The translations under genes were made by a program, and so were the position numbers. 33,701 nucleotides of DNA, from assembly GCA_000969725.1 (NCBI GenBank), contig JXSR01S072702.1, one strand, 5' to 3'. The notes under the pieces are model-generated. The model had not been told where the DNA came from and ran no database searches. It saw only the letters and a program-made list of their open reading frames with translations. Origin of the DNA: Ophiothrix spiculata (lineage: Eukaryota > Echinodermata > Ophiuroidea > Amphilepidida > Ophiotrichidae). How positions within the stretch are numbered: the stretch's first letter is position 1; every line of letters starts with the position of its first letter. Shown piece by piece: positions 19,976 through 31,735 of the stretch.

Positions 19976-21225
19976 TCACAGGTAACTCTTCTTAAACAAA
20001 TAAGTTTTGAGATGCGACTTGGAGATACTTAAAGACTGTGCTTGATGGATGGTAATTGGAAGATAGTTCCATAATTTGGCGGCGGCGGATACATAAGATC
20101 TATCTCCATGATAGGTCTTTGTTGAGGTTCTCCTTACTACCAGGCGACATCCAGAAGCGGATCGTAATTCTATGGCAGGTACGTAACGCTGAATTAGGTT
20201 TGTGATAAACCCAGGTGCCATACCGTGTGGTGCTTTATATGTACTAAGCAGGACCTTGTATGCAATCCGTTGTCTTTAAGAAAGCCAATGGAGTCCCTCC
20301 AATGCTGGTGTTATATGCTCATGACGCGGGATGCGTAAGACAAGTCTTGCTGCGGTATTTTGAACTCGTTGCATTTCACTATGTCACATTCGGGTAAACA
20401 AACCATACATAAGTGAGTTGCAGGAATCTAACTTCGATGTCACAAATGCATGGATCAATTTCACAGTAGCATCCTTGGAAAGACAACGTCGCAGCTTGCC
20501 AATTTTATAGATGCCCATCATAGCACCCTGCAGAGATTATCGACGTGAGAATGCATATCAAGAAACGAGTCCATATGACGCCAAGGTTACGGGCTTTCAG
20601 CGACGGATGGATTATCGTGTCGCCAATTTTGATAGCAGGTTGCCACGAAGAGTTGCTGTACTTTGATGTAAAATGTATCAGCTCTGTCTTGTTGTCGTCC
20701 AAAGCCAATTTATTCTGCTTGCACCAAGAACGAATGTCTTTGATGCAAGCTTCCAACTTGTTAATTGCTTGCTGAAGATTATCTGATGTAAATGGAACAT
20801 ACAACTGACTATCATCTGCGTATACAACACATTTTTAATGTCATGTGAATTGATGGATTGAAGTGGTGCACTGAAGAGAGTGAAGGCAAGTGGACCGGCG
20901 ACAGATCCTTGGGGTACTCCACACCTCAAATGAACTGGATCTGACAACACGCCAAAGCAGACTGATTGAAACCTATTCGACAGGTACGATGAAAACAACT
21001 GTAAAACTATTCCATGAACACCATATCAAGTAGACATACGATATAACAGCTTGCGATGATCAATCAAGTCAAAAGCTGCACTGAAGTCCAACAACACTAA
21101 CAGAACTTCGTTATGTCTGTCAAGAAATGGAATTATTTCAACAAAGCTGTTTCAACGCTGTGGAATAGCCTGTAGACAGACTACATAGATGCGTGAAGAT
21201 TGTTATCACTTAGATATGTTTGACT
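19976..21225 (-). pseudogene. CR1/L2-type LINE reverse transcriptase, 5'-truncated and mutated
   Basis: Reading down from 21225 on the minus strand, RT landmarks appear in order. These are YRLFHSVETALLK, then DRHNEVLLVLLDFSAAFD (catalytic motif A, near 21068-21120), LRCGVPQGSVAGPLAF (motif B region, about 20870-20930) and YADD (20811-20822, catalytic motif C). After these come the thumb-like AARLVLRIPRHEHITPALEG and, at 19976-20221, DRSYVSAAAKLWNYLP with a basic end FKKSYL. RT copies RNA into DNA at the target site during retrotransposition. This copy is dead: a frameshift precedes YADD near 20825, a stop lies in STxYGVHG near 21030, and further stops occur at GLFTRMx and HWLSx. The 5' endonuclease region is missing. 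Confidence 0.85.
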
Positions 21226-21453
21226 ATATTACTCGTCCGAGCACAGCTTACTCAACGTTAAACAAAGTTTTCCCAACGTTGAGTAGGATTTCAATTAACA
21301 AAATAAGCTATGACTTTTTAGCAATTTTTTACTCAAAGAAGGTAAAGTAATTTTAAGAGTATGTCAGTATCGACATTTCGACAGAGTTTTCTTATATTTA
21401 AATATCACCATCAATGGAAAAACACACGGATTTTCTAGGTTTTCCTATAATTT
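21177..21453 (+). repeat. Gap-flanking duplicate, left copy
   Basis: About 275 bp starting CAGACTACATAGATGCGTGA match 21599-21877 with roughly ten substitutions and a couple of 1-bp indels, about 96% identity by eye. The first ~45 bp belong to the LINE RT (reading DNNLHASM on the minus strand). Both copies therefore contain the LINE junction and the sequence beyond it. Confidence 0.85.
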
Positions 21454-21548
21454 GTGACCCGTCATATCGAAAGGTACCTTAAGGTCGGCAAAATCAAAAT
21501 TAATTTGTTGGTCTCATCTGAAAGCTGGGATTTTCAGCTTTAAAATGA
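21447..21548 (-). repeat. Fragment of the GTACCTTAAGGTC dispersed repeat
   Basis: AATTTGTGACCCGTCATATC followed by AAAGGTACCTTAAGGTCGGC matches 5440-5485 and the reverse complement of 9105-9160. It is a third copy of the block-B end in the inverted duplication. On the minus strand it reads ADLKVPFDMTGHKL against ADLKVPIDMAYHILR. The fragment is cut off by the assembly gap. Confidence 0.65.
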
Positions 21549-21598
21549 NNNNNNNNNNNNNNNNNNNNNNNNNNNNNNNNNNNNNNNNNNNNNNNNNN
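21549..21598. other. Assembly gap (50 N)
   Basis: Fifty consecutive undetermined bases. A round gap size of 50 is a usual placeholder, so the true distance is unknown. The identical sequences on both sides suggest the scaffold join may be wrong here. Confidence 0.98.
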
Positions 21599-21877
21599 CA
21601 GACTACATAGATGCGTGAAGATTGTTATCACTTAGATATGTTTGACTATATTACTCGTCCGAGCACAGCTTACTCAACGTTAAACAAAGTTTTTCCAACG
21701 TTGGGTAGGATTTCAATTAACAAAATAAGCTATGACTTTTGAGCAATTTTTTACACAAAGAAGGAAAAGTAATTTTAAGAGTATGTCAGTATCGACATTT
21801 CGACAGGGTTTTCTTATATTTAAATATCACCATCAATGAAAAAAATACACGGACTTTCTAGGTGTTCCTATAATTTT
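21599..21877 (+). repeat. Gap-flanking duplicate, right copy
   Basis: Second copy of 21177-21453, starting at the first base after the gap and diverging abruptly after TTCCTATAATTT. The similarity of two to five differences per 100 bases is in the range of allelic divergence in highly heterozygous invertebrates. Confidence 0.85.
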
Positions 21878-23262
21878 TTCTATCTGCTTAACAAACAGTT
21901 CTGGGGTTTCAATATGTTGGATAATTTTCATGACGTGCTTACATTGAGAATTTTTGCGGTAATACAAGGCGGTAGTGAAAACAACCTTTATGTGTGTCAT
22001 GTCAAAACTAATAATCAACTACATACATAAAATGGACAAACTATGATACAATTCCTGAGGGAAATAAATAAATTGACGTTTCAATTGACCTGGTCCATTA
22101 CAGTAATATAATTTACATCATCAACAATGCTCTCAGACATTAAAGCATGGCGATTCGGATAAATAAGATGGACAATATCTTGTTACCCGAGCCGTTATCA
22201 CGTGATTATTGAAAAAAAATATACATATTTACGTACTTAATGAATCATAATCAGATAAAACAAAAAATCGTTCAAAATGAGGTACAAAAGGGTCTAAACC
22301 ATAAAACATTCATGTATACTCTGTCTAATATTATTTTATCAATGACTGAATTCTAGAAGGCCCACACCAAAGTGCCAAGCCAGAGAAGACATTGTGTAGT
22401 TTTTATCATACGTTGTACATGAAGTTATTAAATTGCTTAATGTTATCATTTTCAAAATTTAATGATAGAATTTATTTGTATTACTAGTATGTTCGGCATC
22501 TTTCTATTAATGTATTTTCAAAAAAAAAATTGCTTAGAATTAATTATTATATCGTACGATATAATGAGACACCTGGGGATTGCATTTATATATGAAACCT
22601 TATCGTGAATCGCAAATCTGTGTAATTTCATAACTGATTAAAGCATGTAACATAATGTTTTCTTTTCTTTCTTTCTTTGTATGTGGTTTCTTCGGGGAAA
22701 ACCCCGGAAAAAGCCATTATAGCAATCAGCAATAAGCATGAAAATCAAATTACTATTAAAAACACAATGAACCGATATGATTCAGATAATTTGAAGAGTG
22801 TAGAATAAGAAGTACTTTAGTTACATAATACTAGTTCTGAGGTATGCTAGCATTTAAAATTCTGATTTTTCTACAACTTTTAAATGCAAAAGAGTATTGA
22901 ATACATGTACATGTTGTTGTGTAGTCGAAAAAATGAATAATCCATACATTTTAAAAGTATATAGATTTGTAATGTACAAGTCATGACGAACAATTTGACA
23001 TGTTATTCGTGTAAATCGAACCTTGTTGAGAGTTTGACCTCATTTCACGCTTGAGTGAATTTCGGTTTTTATCTGCTTAACCAAATCTTCAAAATATAAA
23101 AGGGTGTATATATTTATAATCTACTCGACTCGATTTATTTGATATGCAACCCGACAAAAATGGAGCATTTTTGAAATTTGACCCAAAAGAGTGTCTGCGA
23201 CAGTGTTTGTCCCATTGGGTGGGTTTACACTGTGATGACTTTTCGGTACGGAAGATAACAAA
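21878..23262. other. Unassigned region with small palindrome and microsatellite
   Basis: A minus-strand 61-codon frame (21833-22018) reads HVMKIIQHIETPELFVKQIE and looks mildly protein-like. Without a start context or relative it cannot be called. A perfect 20-bp palindrome ATTATATCGTACGATATAAT is at 22546-22565. A (CTTT)n tract lies at 22661-22678, followed by CGGGGaaaaCCCCG at 22693-22706. Nothing else recognised. Confidence 0.45.
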
Positions 23263-23466
23263 CTAGAAAATCAAATCTTGATTTGCTGACGGATGGCAAC
23301 GACCTTCAGTTACATCTCGACGACAAGTGACGGCTGGTTGCGACCTTGGCTGATGTAAAGGACTGAAGGCCGTGAAGGCCGACCACGAGTCACGGAGGGT
23401 TGCGGTGGCCAACAAAAACTGAACAACATTAATTTGTATGTCACTACAATAAAAAAAAAACCGCAT
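23263..23466 (-). other. GC-richer islet with an open frame, unassigned
   Basis: GC content rises sharply over about 23270-23410 and a 67-codon minus frame spans it (FLLATATLRDSWSAFTAFSP then a basic part). I recognise no domain. The composition shift suggests a piece of a mobile element or retro-copy more than a host gene. Confidence 0.3.
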
Positions 23467-24361
23467 TTAATGTGTTATCCTCGGCCATGTCGGTTGGTAT
23501 AAATATGTAATATCTAAAAACGTAATTGTGACAGTTACAGTAATCTGGTAACCTATATGCCCTGATTGTTCTAATCATGTTTTGATAGCAATGACTACAT
23601 ATATTCCAGAGGTATTTCAATTAGTGTGGAGGAAACAAAACGACTTAAATGCAGCACATATCCTCTATATATATGCTGCATTTATGTCTACTATCATCCT
23701 AATAATTCACAATTGGAAACAGTAAGCTGAACCTTTTACTAAGTTATTATTTTCAAATACTGCAGATGTGGATATGTGGGTTTCCTTAAACCCGTAATTA
23801 TAGAAACAGCGCAATTATTAGCAATATCCTTACTATTTACATATTGCGGGATTCCGTAGCAAAACTCATTATGTTGAGAACTGGCCAGGATTAGTTTTTT
23901 ATTAGCAATACTATAAAAGTGTTAAAACTGGAGCGCCCCCTTTAACCCATAACTTTTGATTTTATTAGCTTATTGGGCTTGTTTTTGGTAGATATTAATA
24001 CCCTCCAAACGATTTGGCTTAAATATGCTTACTTTTTCGGTTATGGCCATTTGTTGAATTAAATTCGAGATCCCGAATTTAAGTCCACGTGTATTAGTAT
24101 AGGAAAACATGTTTTTTATCCATTTTATTGTGGCATAACAGGTTTTTGACAAATAACACTTTTAAAAAGTTTTAAATAGTCACAATCCATTTTAACCTGT
24201 TTTAACTCAAAACTATTTCTGGTCAAAATAAGAAATATATGTTTTATACATTTTGCTACAAAAATGGCAATATGTTCCTGTTTAAAAGTAATCCTAGTCA
24301 CCTGGAATCGAAGTCCACCTTCCATATAGGCCATGACGGAATAAAACGTGAAACTTACAAG
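23467..24361. other. Unassigned region
   Basis: No supported gene. Overlapping minus-strand frames at 23970-24152 and 24125-24334 have no recognisable motif. A TGGAGCGCCCCCT string at 23930-23942 resembles the boundary of a common invertebrate repeat but has no visible partner. Confidence 0.4.
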
Positions 24362-24663
24362 TATAGAGGGTTTGCACGTGACGTCATATCATACTCACAA
24401 CTCCATTTTCATGGACCAACAAACAAAAAGTCCCGTCCCATTACAATCTTTTCGCAGTATCAAGACACCAGATCACAACTAATGATGACAAGAATATACA
24501 GTACATTTATATAGTTTTATTTTCAAGTCATAATTTGAAATCAATCACGAGTTACAGCCGATTTTATGTCTTGTTCACATCACAAACTAGTCCGCGCTCC
24601 ACCAAGATGGCGTCGAAACGGTCTGCGTGTATGGTGCGTATCGCGTCGTGCAAACCCTCTATA
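24362..24663. mobile_element. ~300-bp MITE with TATAGAGGGTTTGCACG ends
   Basis: TATAGAGGGTTTGCACG at 24362-24378 is exactly mirrored at 24647-24663, and complementarity continues weakly inward (ACG/CGT). Terminal TA on each side would suit a TA target duplication. Just inside the left end are an E-box CACGTG (24375-24380) and a full CRE palindrome TGACGTCA (24379-24386). Near the right end is CCAAGATGGCGTC, similar to YY1-type sites. A 100-codon frame (24566-24868) crosses the right end and is not a gene. Confidence 0.8.
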
Positions 24664-25049
24664 TTTAGTGAGAGCGTTAGCCGATACTTTACTGTCGGTC
24701 GATAGGAACGGGGCACTAACATTCTTACTATACCAGTATAACAATTTAATAGCCAAAATACTTTACTGCATCCAGTATGGAAAAAAAAACCTGCTTATAA
24801 TAGTATCCGCTATTTTTTTGTTATCTCAAGCCCCTTCTTTATTCTATATAGTAGTTGCGAAGTATTAATGCATATCTTAATTAAGCTCTTTTTTTCAGAT
24901 TGTAATATTTTTACATGTGTATATTTCAAGTTACAAACGCCAGAGATAACTTCCTGAAACTACGGATAACTGTGTTACGTGAAAAAAAAATCTGTAGGAT
25001 GAGGAATAAAATGCACTTCTGAACATTTTGGAAATGAAAATGCTTGCGG
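24664..25049. other. Unassigned spacer
   Basis: AT-rich DNA following the MITE; no gene or repeat recognised. Confidence 0.5.
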
Positions 25050-25412
25050 GTCAAAATCGTAAGTTGAGTAAATGCCTATAGAGCAGCTTTAAAAATAATA
25101 TACTTGCTTCCTGACGTTGTAGATTGAGACACCCGTGATCATTGATTGAACACCTGGATTTTTAAAAATAATTTACAACTATATGTCTTTAACATACTTG
25201 CTTAGTCTACGTAATTATGAAACAACTATGTTACTTCTATCATGTTTAGACAAAATACAATATACCTTGGTAGTTTTCAGTCAATTTGACAGACGCCCTG
25301 ATTCAAGCCAACGGCATTAGTGTTTTATTGAATTAAATAACCATCACATTTCATGTGTTTCTTTAAGTTTAATATAAGTTTAAAACAGCTGCATCGCCTT
25401 TTCATAGCATAC
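25050..25412 (+). repeat. Diverged dispersed repeat, copy 1
   Basis: Same-orientation similarity to 32900-33272, strongest at 25300-25412: GATTCAAGCCA, TTGAATTAAATAACC, AAGTTTAAT and TTTAAAACAGCTGCA are shared in order with small indels. The earlier part (GTAGATTGA...CCTG) is weaker. Family unknown; no coding capacity in common. Confidence 0.6.
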
Positions 25413-25629
25413 ACTAAAAACTTAAAGCAATCCTCGAATCAGAAGTGTGCATGCTCTATTAATCATCAACATAGCGATGCTTCAAAACAACCTATGAGTG
25501 TCCATGCGGCCACCATACATCGCCTAGATTTACTGATGGTCCACAACATTACGGGAGTGTCCATGCGACAACTCTACGAAAAGATGTTAGCCCACTGACT
25601 CTGTTAATTTAATTACATAATCATAAGCT
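25413..25629 (+). other. Unassigned, tail of an open frame with short repeats
   Basis: An 81-codon frame (25353-25598) ends here as HRLDLLMVHNITGVSMRQLY then EKMLAH. The first third of it lies in the dispersed repeat, so it is not a host gene start. GAGTGTCCATGCGRC occurs twice 59 bp apart (25496 and 25555). Confidence 0.3.
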
Positions 25630-25725
25630 AGTCAAGCCAGCTTGACTAACCTGAAGTTAGTCAAGCCAGCTTGACTAACCTGAAGTTAGTCAAGCTGTCT
25701 GCTTGGTAAACTAGTCAAGCAACGT
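25630..25725. repeat. 29-bp tandem repeat made of palindromes
   Basis: The unit AGTCAAGCCAGCTTGACTAA plus CCTGAAGTT starts at 25630, 25659 and 25688; the third is degenerate and a partial fourth begins at 25713. Within each unit TTAGTCAAGCcAGCTTGACTAA is palindromic, so the tract could fold into successive hairpins. A last AAGC-type half unit ends near 25720. Confidence 0.9.
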
Positions 25726-26594
25726 TTCACCTGTTAGCTCACCCAAAATGTTTCCAAGCACTTCGGAAATTCGCTGATTTGAAGTAAACATGATGTTAAG
25801 TTCATATGCTATCACTTTATTCACGACTTCCTCAACCTACATAAATCGGTTTTCTTTTGTATTGGTTTTCTGTTTGCAATCGTAATTCTGAAGAAGATAA
25901 GATATTACAGGAATTCTCATATAATTATAACAACATACATTGCTTTCAATAAACATGATAAATACGTAAACTAACGAACAAAATATAAACAAACACAACA
26001 TCAAAACACTTCAAAATGATTCGTTTTGATTGACAGCTAAACCTAATGAAACTTTAGATAGACCTAATGTAAATATATAATAAATAATAATTCTGATAAG
26101 CTGTAGAATTTCTGAAAAAATTGTTCCATTTTGGTTAAGTAAGTGGATATGTTCATATGAAACAAACAATATTGCTTGACTGACTCCATAGATTAAGCAT
26201 AAAAGTGCTTACCATTGAAGTGACTTTACACTACGAACTTCTATAATGATTTTCCCTTAAGATATTACCTACTTTATCAGTAATCTATTGATCCACTTAT
26301 CAAACGTAAATACTGCGTATCAGGTAGAGACAGCAGTGAGTTGCAAACACGGCTAAAGGACTCAATTTAACTGTATTCCTGAGAGGTAATTTAATAAAAT
26401 ACCTTTACTACTTACAATGCTCTTTTAGATAGAGGATTCTGACGTTCTTTATGTACAGTAAGTAATTCATTTTAAGAGTAGGTAGTTTTTTGTTTTATGT
26501 ATAATCAAATCTATACGCGTATTAAGCCTTATCAACGAATATGTATATGCGTGTAAGTTGACAGTATAGATTAATTTGAAATACTGTATTTAGT
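25726..26594. other. Unassigned region
   Basis: AT-rich DNA; no gene, structured repeat or known element end recognised. Confidence 0.5.
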
Positions 26595-26885
26595 GGAGAT
26601 TCAGCCCCCCTCCTCCATAAAACAAACAAAACAAAACATTGTTTGTAGAGAATTAGGTAGAACGAAAACGTTATTAGTGACGCCTTACTAGGCATCTTGC
26701 ACAACGTAATTGATGACATGCGCTGCTTGAATAAAAATATAAGCTACATTTGCTTGTTTTGGTGCTTTATGTGCTCTTTTGGTGGTCATTTAGTGCATTT
26801 TTGTGGACCTTTTTTGTACATTGTCAAATTTGGGGGGGTGCGACGCCCCCACCGCCCCCCCCCCCCCCTGGCTACGGGCTTGATG
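26595..26885 (-). mobile_element. Repeat-element end with poly-C and GTAGCCAGGGGG motif
   Basis: On the minus strand this begins AAGCCCGTAGCCAGGGGG, then a long G run, GGGGGCGTCGCACCCCCCC and AAATTTGACAATGTAC. This is an element terminus widely seen in marine invertebrate genomes; the family name is not recalled with certainty. The C-run at about 26856-26869 produces poly-proline frames that are not genes. The other boundary is uncertain; a CCCCCCTCCTCC string at 26595-26620 may mark it. Confidence 0.5.
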
Positions 26886-29354
26886 GTAACCTCATAGAAA
26901 CGTCTTTAGTGTCCAATTTTAAAGTAGGATGCAGAAGAGAAAATTAAGACGTGATATATTTAGAACGTAGTAGGATAAGTGCGAAAAAGTACATTGCGAT
27001 TTTTAGGTGCTAAAGATGAGTCTAATGGGGTAAATAAAGTAGCTACGTACTTTAGGTACTAGTATTTATTTTACTCTCATAACAATTCTAAATGAAAGTG
27101 CCCATCATATATGTACTTGCACAATTACAATTGCAATGAAACTCAAACTGCCCGTCACGTATAGTAATGTAAAAATAAAAACAAAACTGCCTAGTACCGA
27201 CGGCTCTTTTGAAATACTAGTATTCAAAAGTGCATATCTCTTGTAAGCAAAAACATGAAATGTAAAATGTGTTCTCAGACAAATCTGAAAGTCACAATTA
27301 GGTTTTTGTCCATTAAAATCTAAGATAGCGTCCACTGGCAATATTTCATGTCATAAAATATCATATTCCAAGTGAACAGAGAGAAACAAGCACAGTGACT
27401 TCTTTTGTCCCTGAAATCAACCAAAAAAAATTACATTAGGCGGAAGGCGTTCAAAATTTCAAAACTGGTATCGAGCATTGCTTAAATAAACCGGACTCAC
27501 ACAGACTTAAAAGAGAAAACTTCTGGCAACACCAATTATGTACTTTCACGCCCACGTGTCTCAACATAAAAAATCAACTTCCCCGTTCAGAGTGTTTCCA
27601 TTCTTTTTTCACAGTCAAACGCCGCCCGTAGAAGACACAGCGTGTGTCGAAAGCTTGGCACTGGTTGTTTTTAACTGTTTAAAATATTCGACTATTATAA
27701 TCTGTATCATTCAGCGATTTTATAACGTATGTTCTTAACATGGCCCAGTTATCAAAGATAAATGTCAAATATAGACAAATATACATGTATGTTTATTCAG
27801 TGTTGCAAATACAGGAAACATATCTATCTACATCATCGAAGTCACTAAATCTTGCATGAAATACGTATGCTGTTTGCGCTGTATTACTATTACTCATCAT
27901 TATGATCCAGTTAACTCAATTTGACATCGTTTGCGATATGATTTAGAATTATGTACACGTCACTTAGATGTTACGAAATCATGCATATATGCATATAACA
28001 TATACAAATAACATTCTCTAAAAACAGTGACTATCTTGAAAATGATTGAATTAGGTCAATTGAAACTAGTCATACTAAAATACGTTGGGAATGAATGTTT
28101 ATGTCATGTATAAATATAGGTGACATGATAATCTTCAGGCTTTGAGACTTGTTTGAAAACTGACGAACATAATGCAGGTATCTTTTGTGTTTCAGTACCC
28201 AAAAAGAGTCCTGTTTTAATCGTTTAAAATATAGAGCATTAGAAATTTCTGGATATTATTTGTCCATCGATTCTTTCGGTTCAAATATAACATTAGGAAT
28301 GCAAATATATATACAAAACATTCTTACATGGACGCTATGATATCATTATATTTTAAAAGCTTGATACCCATATCCATAAGTAGTGTTCTTGATGCCGTTA
28401 ATTTTTGGTATCTGAAGAAATGCAATAATTTGTTCATTACAATATCCTGCATTCTATTATAACTGGTTATTGATTGTCACTTAAAAAACAATTCATCAAA
28501 TGTAATCTGATTGATATCGAGGACCCCATTCTGTATATCCTTGGCAACAGAACGATTCCTTGCATGTCGTGTTATTTAAAACAAATCCTATTACTCGGAG
28601 ATGTTGAATTAGAAGTTTTAGCAGCGCAGAAACAACTTGTGACGTGATGGTTTTGCTCTACTTATAAATCGCAGATTTAATATGTTTGGTTTTATCGAAT
28701 TTATATTAAAGCTAGATTTAACAACATTCAGCAATTTTAAGTAACCTGAAGAATGTTATATGCGACTAGATTCAAAAATACACTGTAAGGGAAAGAAAGA
28801 CATTAGAACGATGGATTATACGATAGTCTTACAAATTCTGATTTAAGATGTCGTCGCAAGATCACAATCACCACCATGTCTTGAATTAGATTTGCCCATT
28901 CGCAGAAATTAATAATATTACTGTGATTTTGTGCACTACATGAGCTAGTCAGACACCCATCTACTTTAGTGGAAATATCTACCCCTATTCTGAAGTTTTT
29001 CTGATTTTCGTGATGATATCAAGGGAAAGTAGGTCGCGTCTACATTTGCACATAAATTTTGTGTATGTAGATATCTACTATCATGCATTACATCGCACTG
29101 AAAAGCATTTAGTCGGGTCTTTGACCAAATAATAAAAATATATATTGAACATATTACAGATGTGAACGCTGGGTCTTGCTCTTCAGCACATAAAGGAGTA
29201 CCGTAATTTTTTGAAATTTGTCCAACCCTTTTGAAAATATGCAGTATTAAAAGTAGATCCAGCTGACAAGGTACAAAACACATCAAGGATCAATTTTATA
29301 CAGAAGGTCGCTTAGAGTACAATTACATAATTAATGAAAACCAAAGTAAGCAAC
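26886..29354. other. Unassigned region
   Basis: This 2.5-kb stretch shows no supported gene or element. The longest frame is 106 codons on the minus strand (28966-29286), with several cysteines but no signal peptide, recognisable domain or splice context. It could be an exon or chance. Other frames (27105-27341 minus, 27538-27738 plus) are shorter and featureless. Confidence 0.45.
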
Positions 29355-30483
29355 TTAAGAGGCCTGTTAATCCCGGCCGTTTGTTCTAAAGCAGAATTTA
29401 TTTTTTCTGCATTTTCTGATACTTCAGCATGATACATTTTATTACAGACAATAAAATACTACAAAACAAAACTTTTAAACTTATCTATAGGTAAAATTAA
29501 AAGATTATTTTGACATTTTACAATGGCTGTTGGTGGGAAAATACGGGCATAGAAACGCGTCCTATATTTTGCGTTTAGGTTGCGTGTTTTGATGTGCGTG
29601 CCTGTTTGCGCGGCAAAAAGTACTGCGTGGCAAAAAGTACTGCGTGCGCGGGTGAACGCGTTGCGTTATGTTCTTGCATGAGCACATTTGTTAAAATCCC
29701 GCAATAAACTTGTCAATATTGTAAACAAAGACCAGATAATTGAACATTGGTATTTTAGATTTCTTTTAATATTTACAAAATAAACCGCTTAAAATTGGAT
29801 CTGAAAGTTGATCACAATACTTACCAATAATATCAATTACATAATAAGTTTTAATGTCCGATACCCAATAGGTTTAGACCTCAACATTCATGGGTTTTGG
29901 TCAAAATGTGCGACTTCTTCATTAAATATAGGATTTATCCTTTTCAGTTTTGATGAAAAAACATCATGTTTTCGGGAAACGTAACTAAAAAACCAAAAAG
30001 TACAAGGAAAGCCTTTTCAATCATTATGTACAGTATATCAAAATCTAGGATCGCGTTTCTCATTTTTTAATTTAAGGTCCTAAAATCAAAGATATTCGTT
30101 AGTTTCTATCAAAATTGATGCAGATGAATGTCGGAAACGGCACATTTAACATAGTTTTCATTATATTTCGAAACATTCGGCTTTATTTGAAAAAATAAAA
30201 ATAGGCTCCTAGATAATTTTGTGCAGTTTCAAAAAAACGATAGGTAATAAAATGGCAGTAACAATATATTTAGATACTTTCCCGAAAGAAGTTTAAGCAA
30301 AATCACTGTTTTTTGCTATTTTTTTCCAAATATGGTCATTTTTGAACCAAACCAATAGCATAAACAGTTTTCTTGTAAAATTTTCTTTCTAGAAATGTTA
30401 ACTTTTCTTTACTGTAACTTAATATTTTTAGACTTAAAAGCCAAAAAAGAAAGTCAAAATATAAGCCTTAATAGGCCCCTTAA
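29355..30483. mobile_element. Possible non-autonomous piggyBac-like element with TTAA flanks
   Basis: TTAA (29355-29358) then GAGGCCTGTTAA is mirrored by TTAATAGGCCCC (30468-30479) then TTAA (30480-30483). The 12-bp ends match with two differences. TTAA target duplications are the hallmark of piggyBac insertion. The 1,121-bp interior has no transposase frame. It contains an unusually CpG-rich patch at 29560-29665 with a perfect 17-bp tandem pair (GGCAAAAAGTACTGCGT at 29612 and 29629). Short ends make a chance pairing possible. Confidence 0.5.
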
Positions 30484-31735
30484 TGCGAGGAGGATACGCC
30501 CAACCCGTTTGATTTTATGCGGATTTTCAAAATTGTTTATACTATACTGTGTAAATGTATTTGATAGACACATTTTCGTTTATATCTCCTTGTATTAGGC
30601 TTACAATTTCTGATTGTGGTTGAACAATACATTAGTTCAAAAAGTCACAAACGAATTTTGAGCAATCACACCATGCTCTTATGGGTAATAAATAATAATC
30701 TAAGACGTTAATTATTTTAGAATCCTTGCAAAAATTCTTGTTCTTAATTGACATATAAAACCCAATGTTGCATTGGGGCTGGAAAGGCATCAAGGACGAC
30801 GAGCTAATTAATGCATACGTTTTGTAAATTGTACTACACTTAAGGTAATTCTACGCAATCATAAAAACTAATTACATTTGACACTCAAATTACTTTGCTA
30901 TATTGCATCCGTTAAATGGAACAAAAATCTATGATTTGGTTAAAAATGGAAACATTGTAAGCCGCGTCTGGCAGACGTAGTATTCACAATTCATAGAATA
31001 ACCTATATTTTCCTTCCAAGGTCTTTCATTTTATTAACGGAGACGGTGCAGAGTAATTTGTGCAACTTTTTGCAACAGTAATTACATTTAGTAGTGGAGA
31101 TTTTTGGAGATATTACTTTGTGTTTTAATGAAGACACATTAAAAAATATCCTGATCATTTATAATAATTCACTTTTAAAATATATCGTATTAAAATTAGA
31201 AAACAGATTGTTTGTTCGTTTGTTTGTTATGCTTCGTTTTGTTTCTCATCCAGGCTTGGTGAAAACTTTAATTACTGACTCTATGATTTTGTACCAGTGC
31301 CTACCCTTTTTTGCCTTAATCAGAATATAATTCTCGTTCAATACAGATCATGAGAATCTAGACATCATGACATAGGACCTCACAACCCAACCCACGTTGC
31401 ATATTTTACCAATGATTGAAAACATCAAGCCTGATTTTTCAAGTTGTTATTGGTAAAACATGGACGTGAACAGTGTGGTTTTGAAGATGTTATATACCGC
31501 AAGGAAGCATTCCACATTCACCACAACCCTATTTCTGAGGGGCGTTGAAGGATCATTTTGTGCTTTGCTTCAAAGCATTGTCTTAGCGCAGTCAAGCGTG
31601 ACCAAGACATTCAATCACCTGCTTATCACTCTATTACAGATAAACATTCCATATGACCACTCAACTTGAGTAGTGAAGTGACTTTGACCAAGGCAGAGTC
31701 AAATCAAATTTGAGCTAAAACTCGTGTTGTTACCA
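30484..31735. other. Unassigned region
   Basis: No supported gene. Frames at 31094-31330 and 31460-31669 (both plus) are below 80 codons, without domain-like motifs or flanking splice signals that I trust. Confidence 0.45.

Noticed and set aside
20545-20775. 76-codon plus-strand open frame
   Set aside because: Antisense to the LINE reverse transcriptase region.
24566-24868. 100-codon plus-strand open frame
   Set aside because: It starts inside a MITE and runs across its terminal repeat into unrelated AT-rich DNA.
26697-26947. Two overlapping open frames with poly-proline
   Set aside because: The proline run is produced by a C-homopolymer in a repeat-element end.
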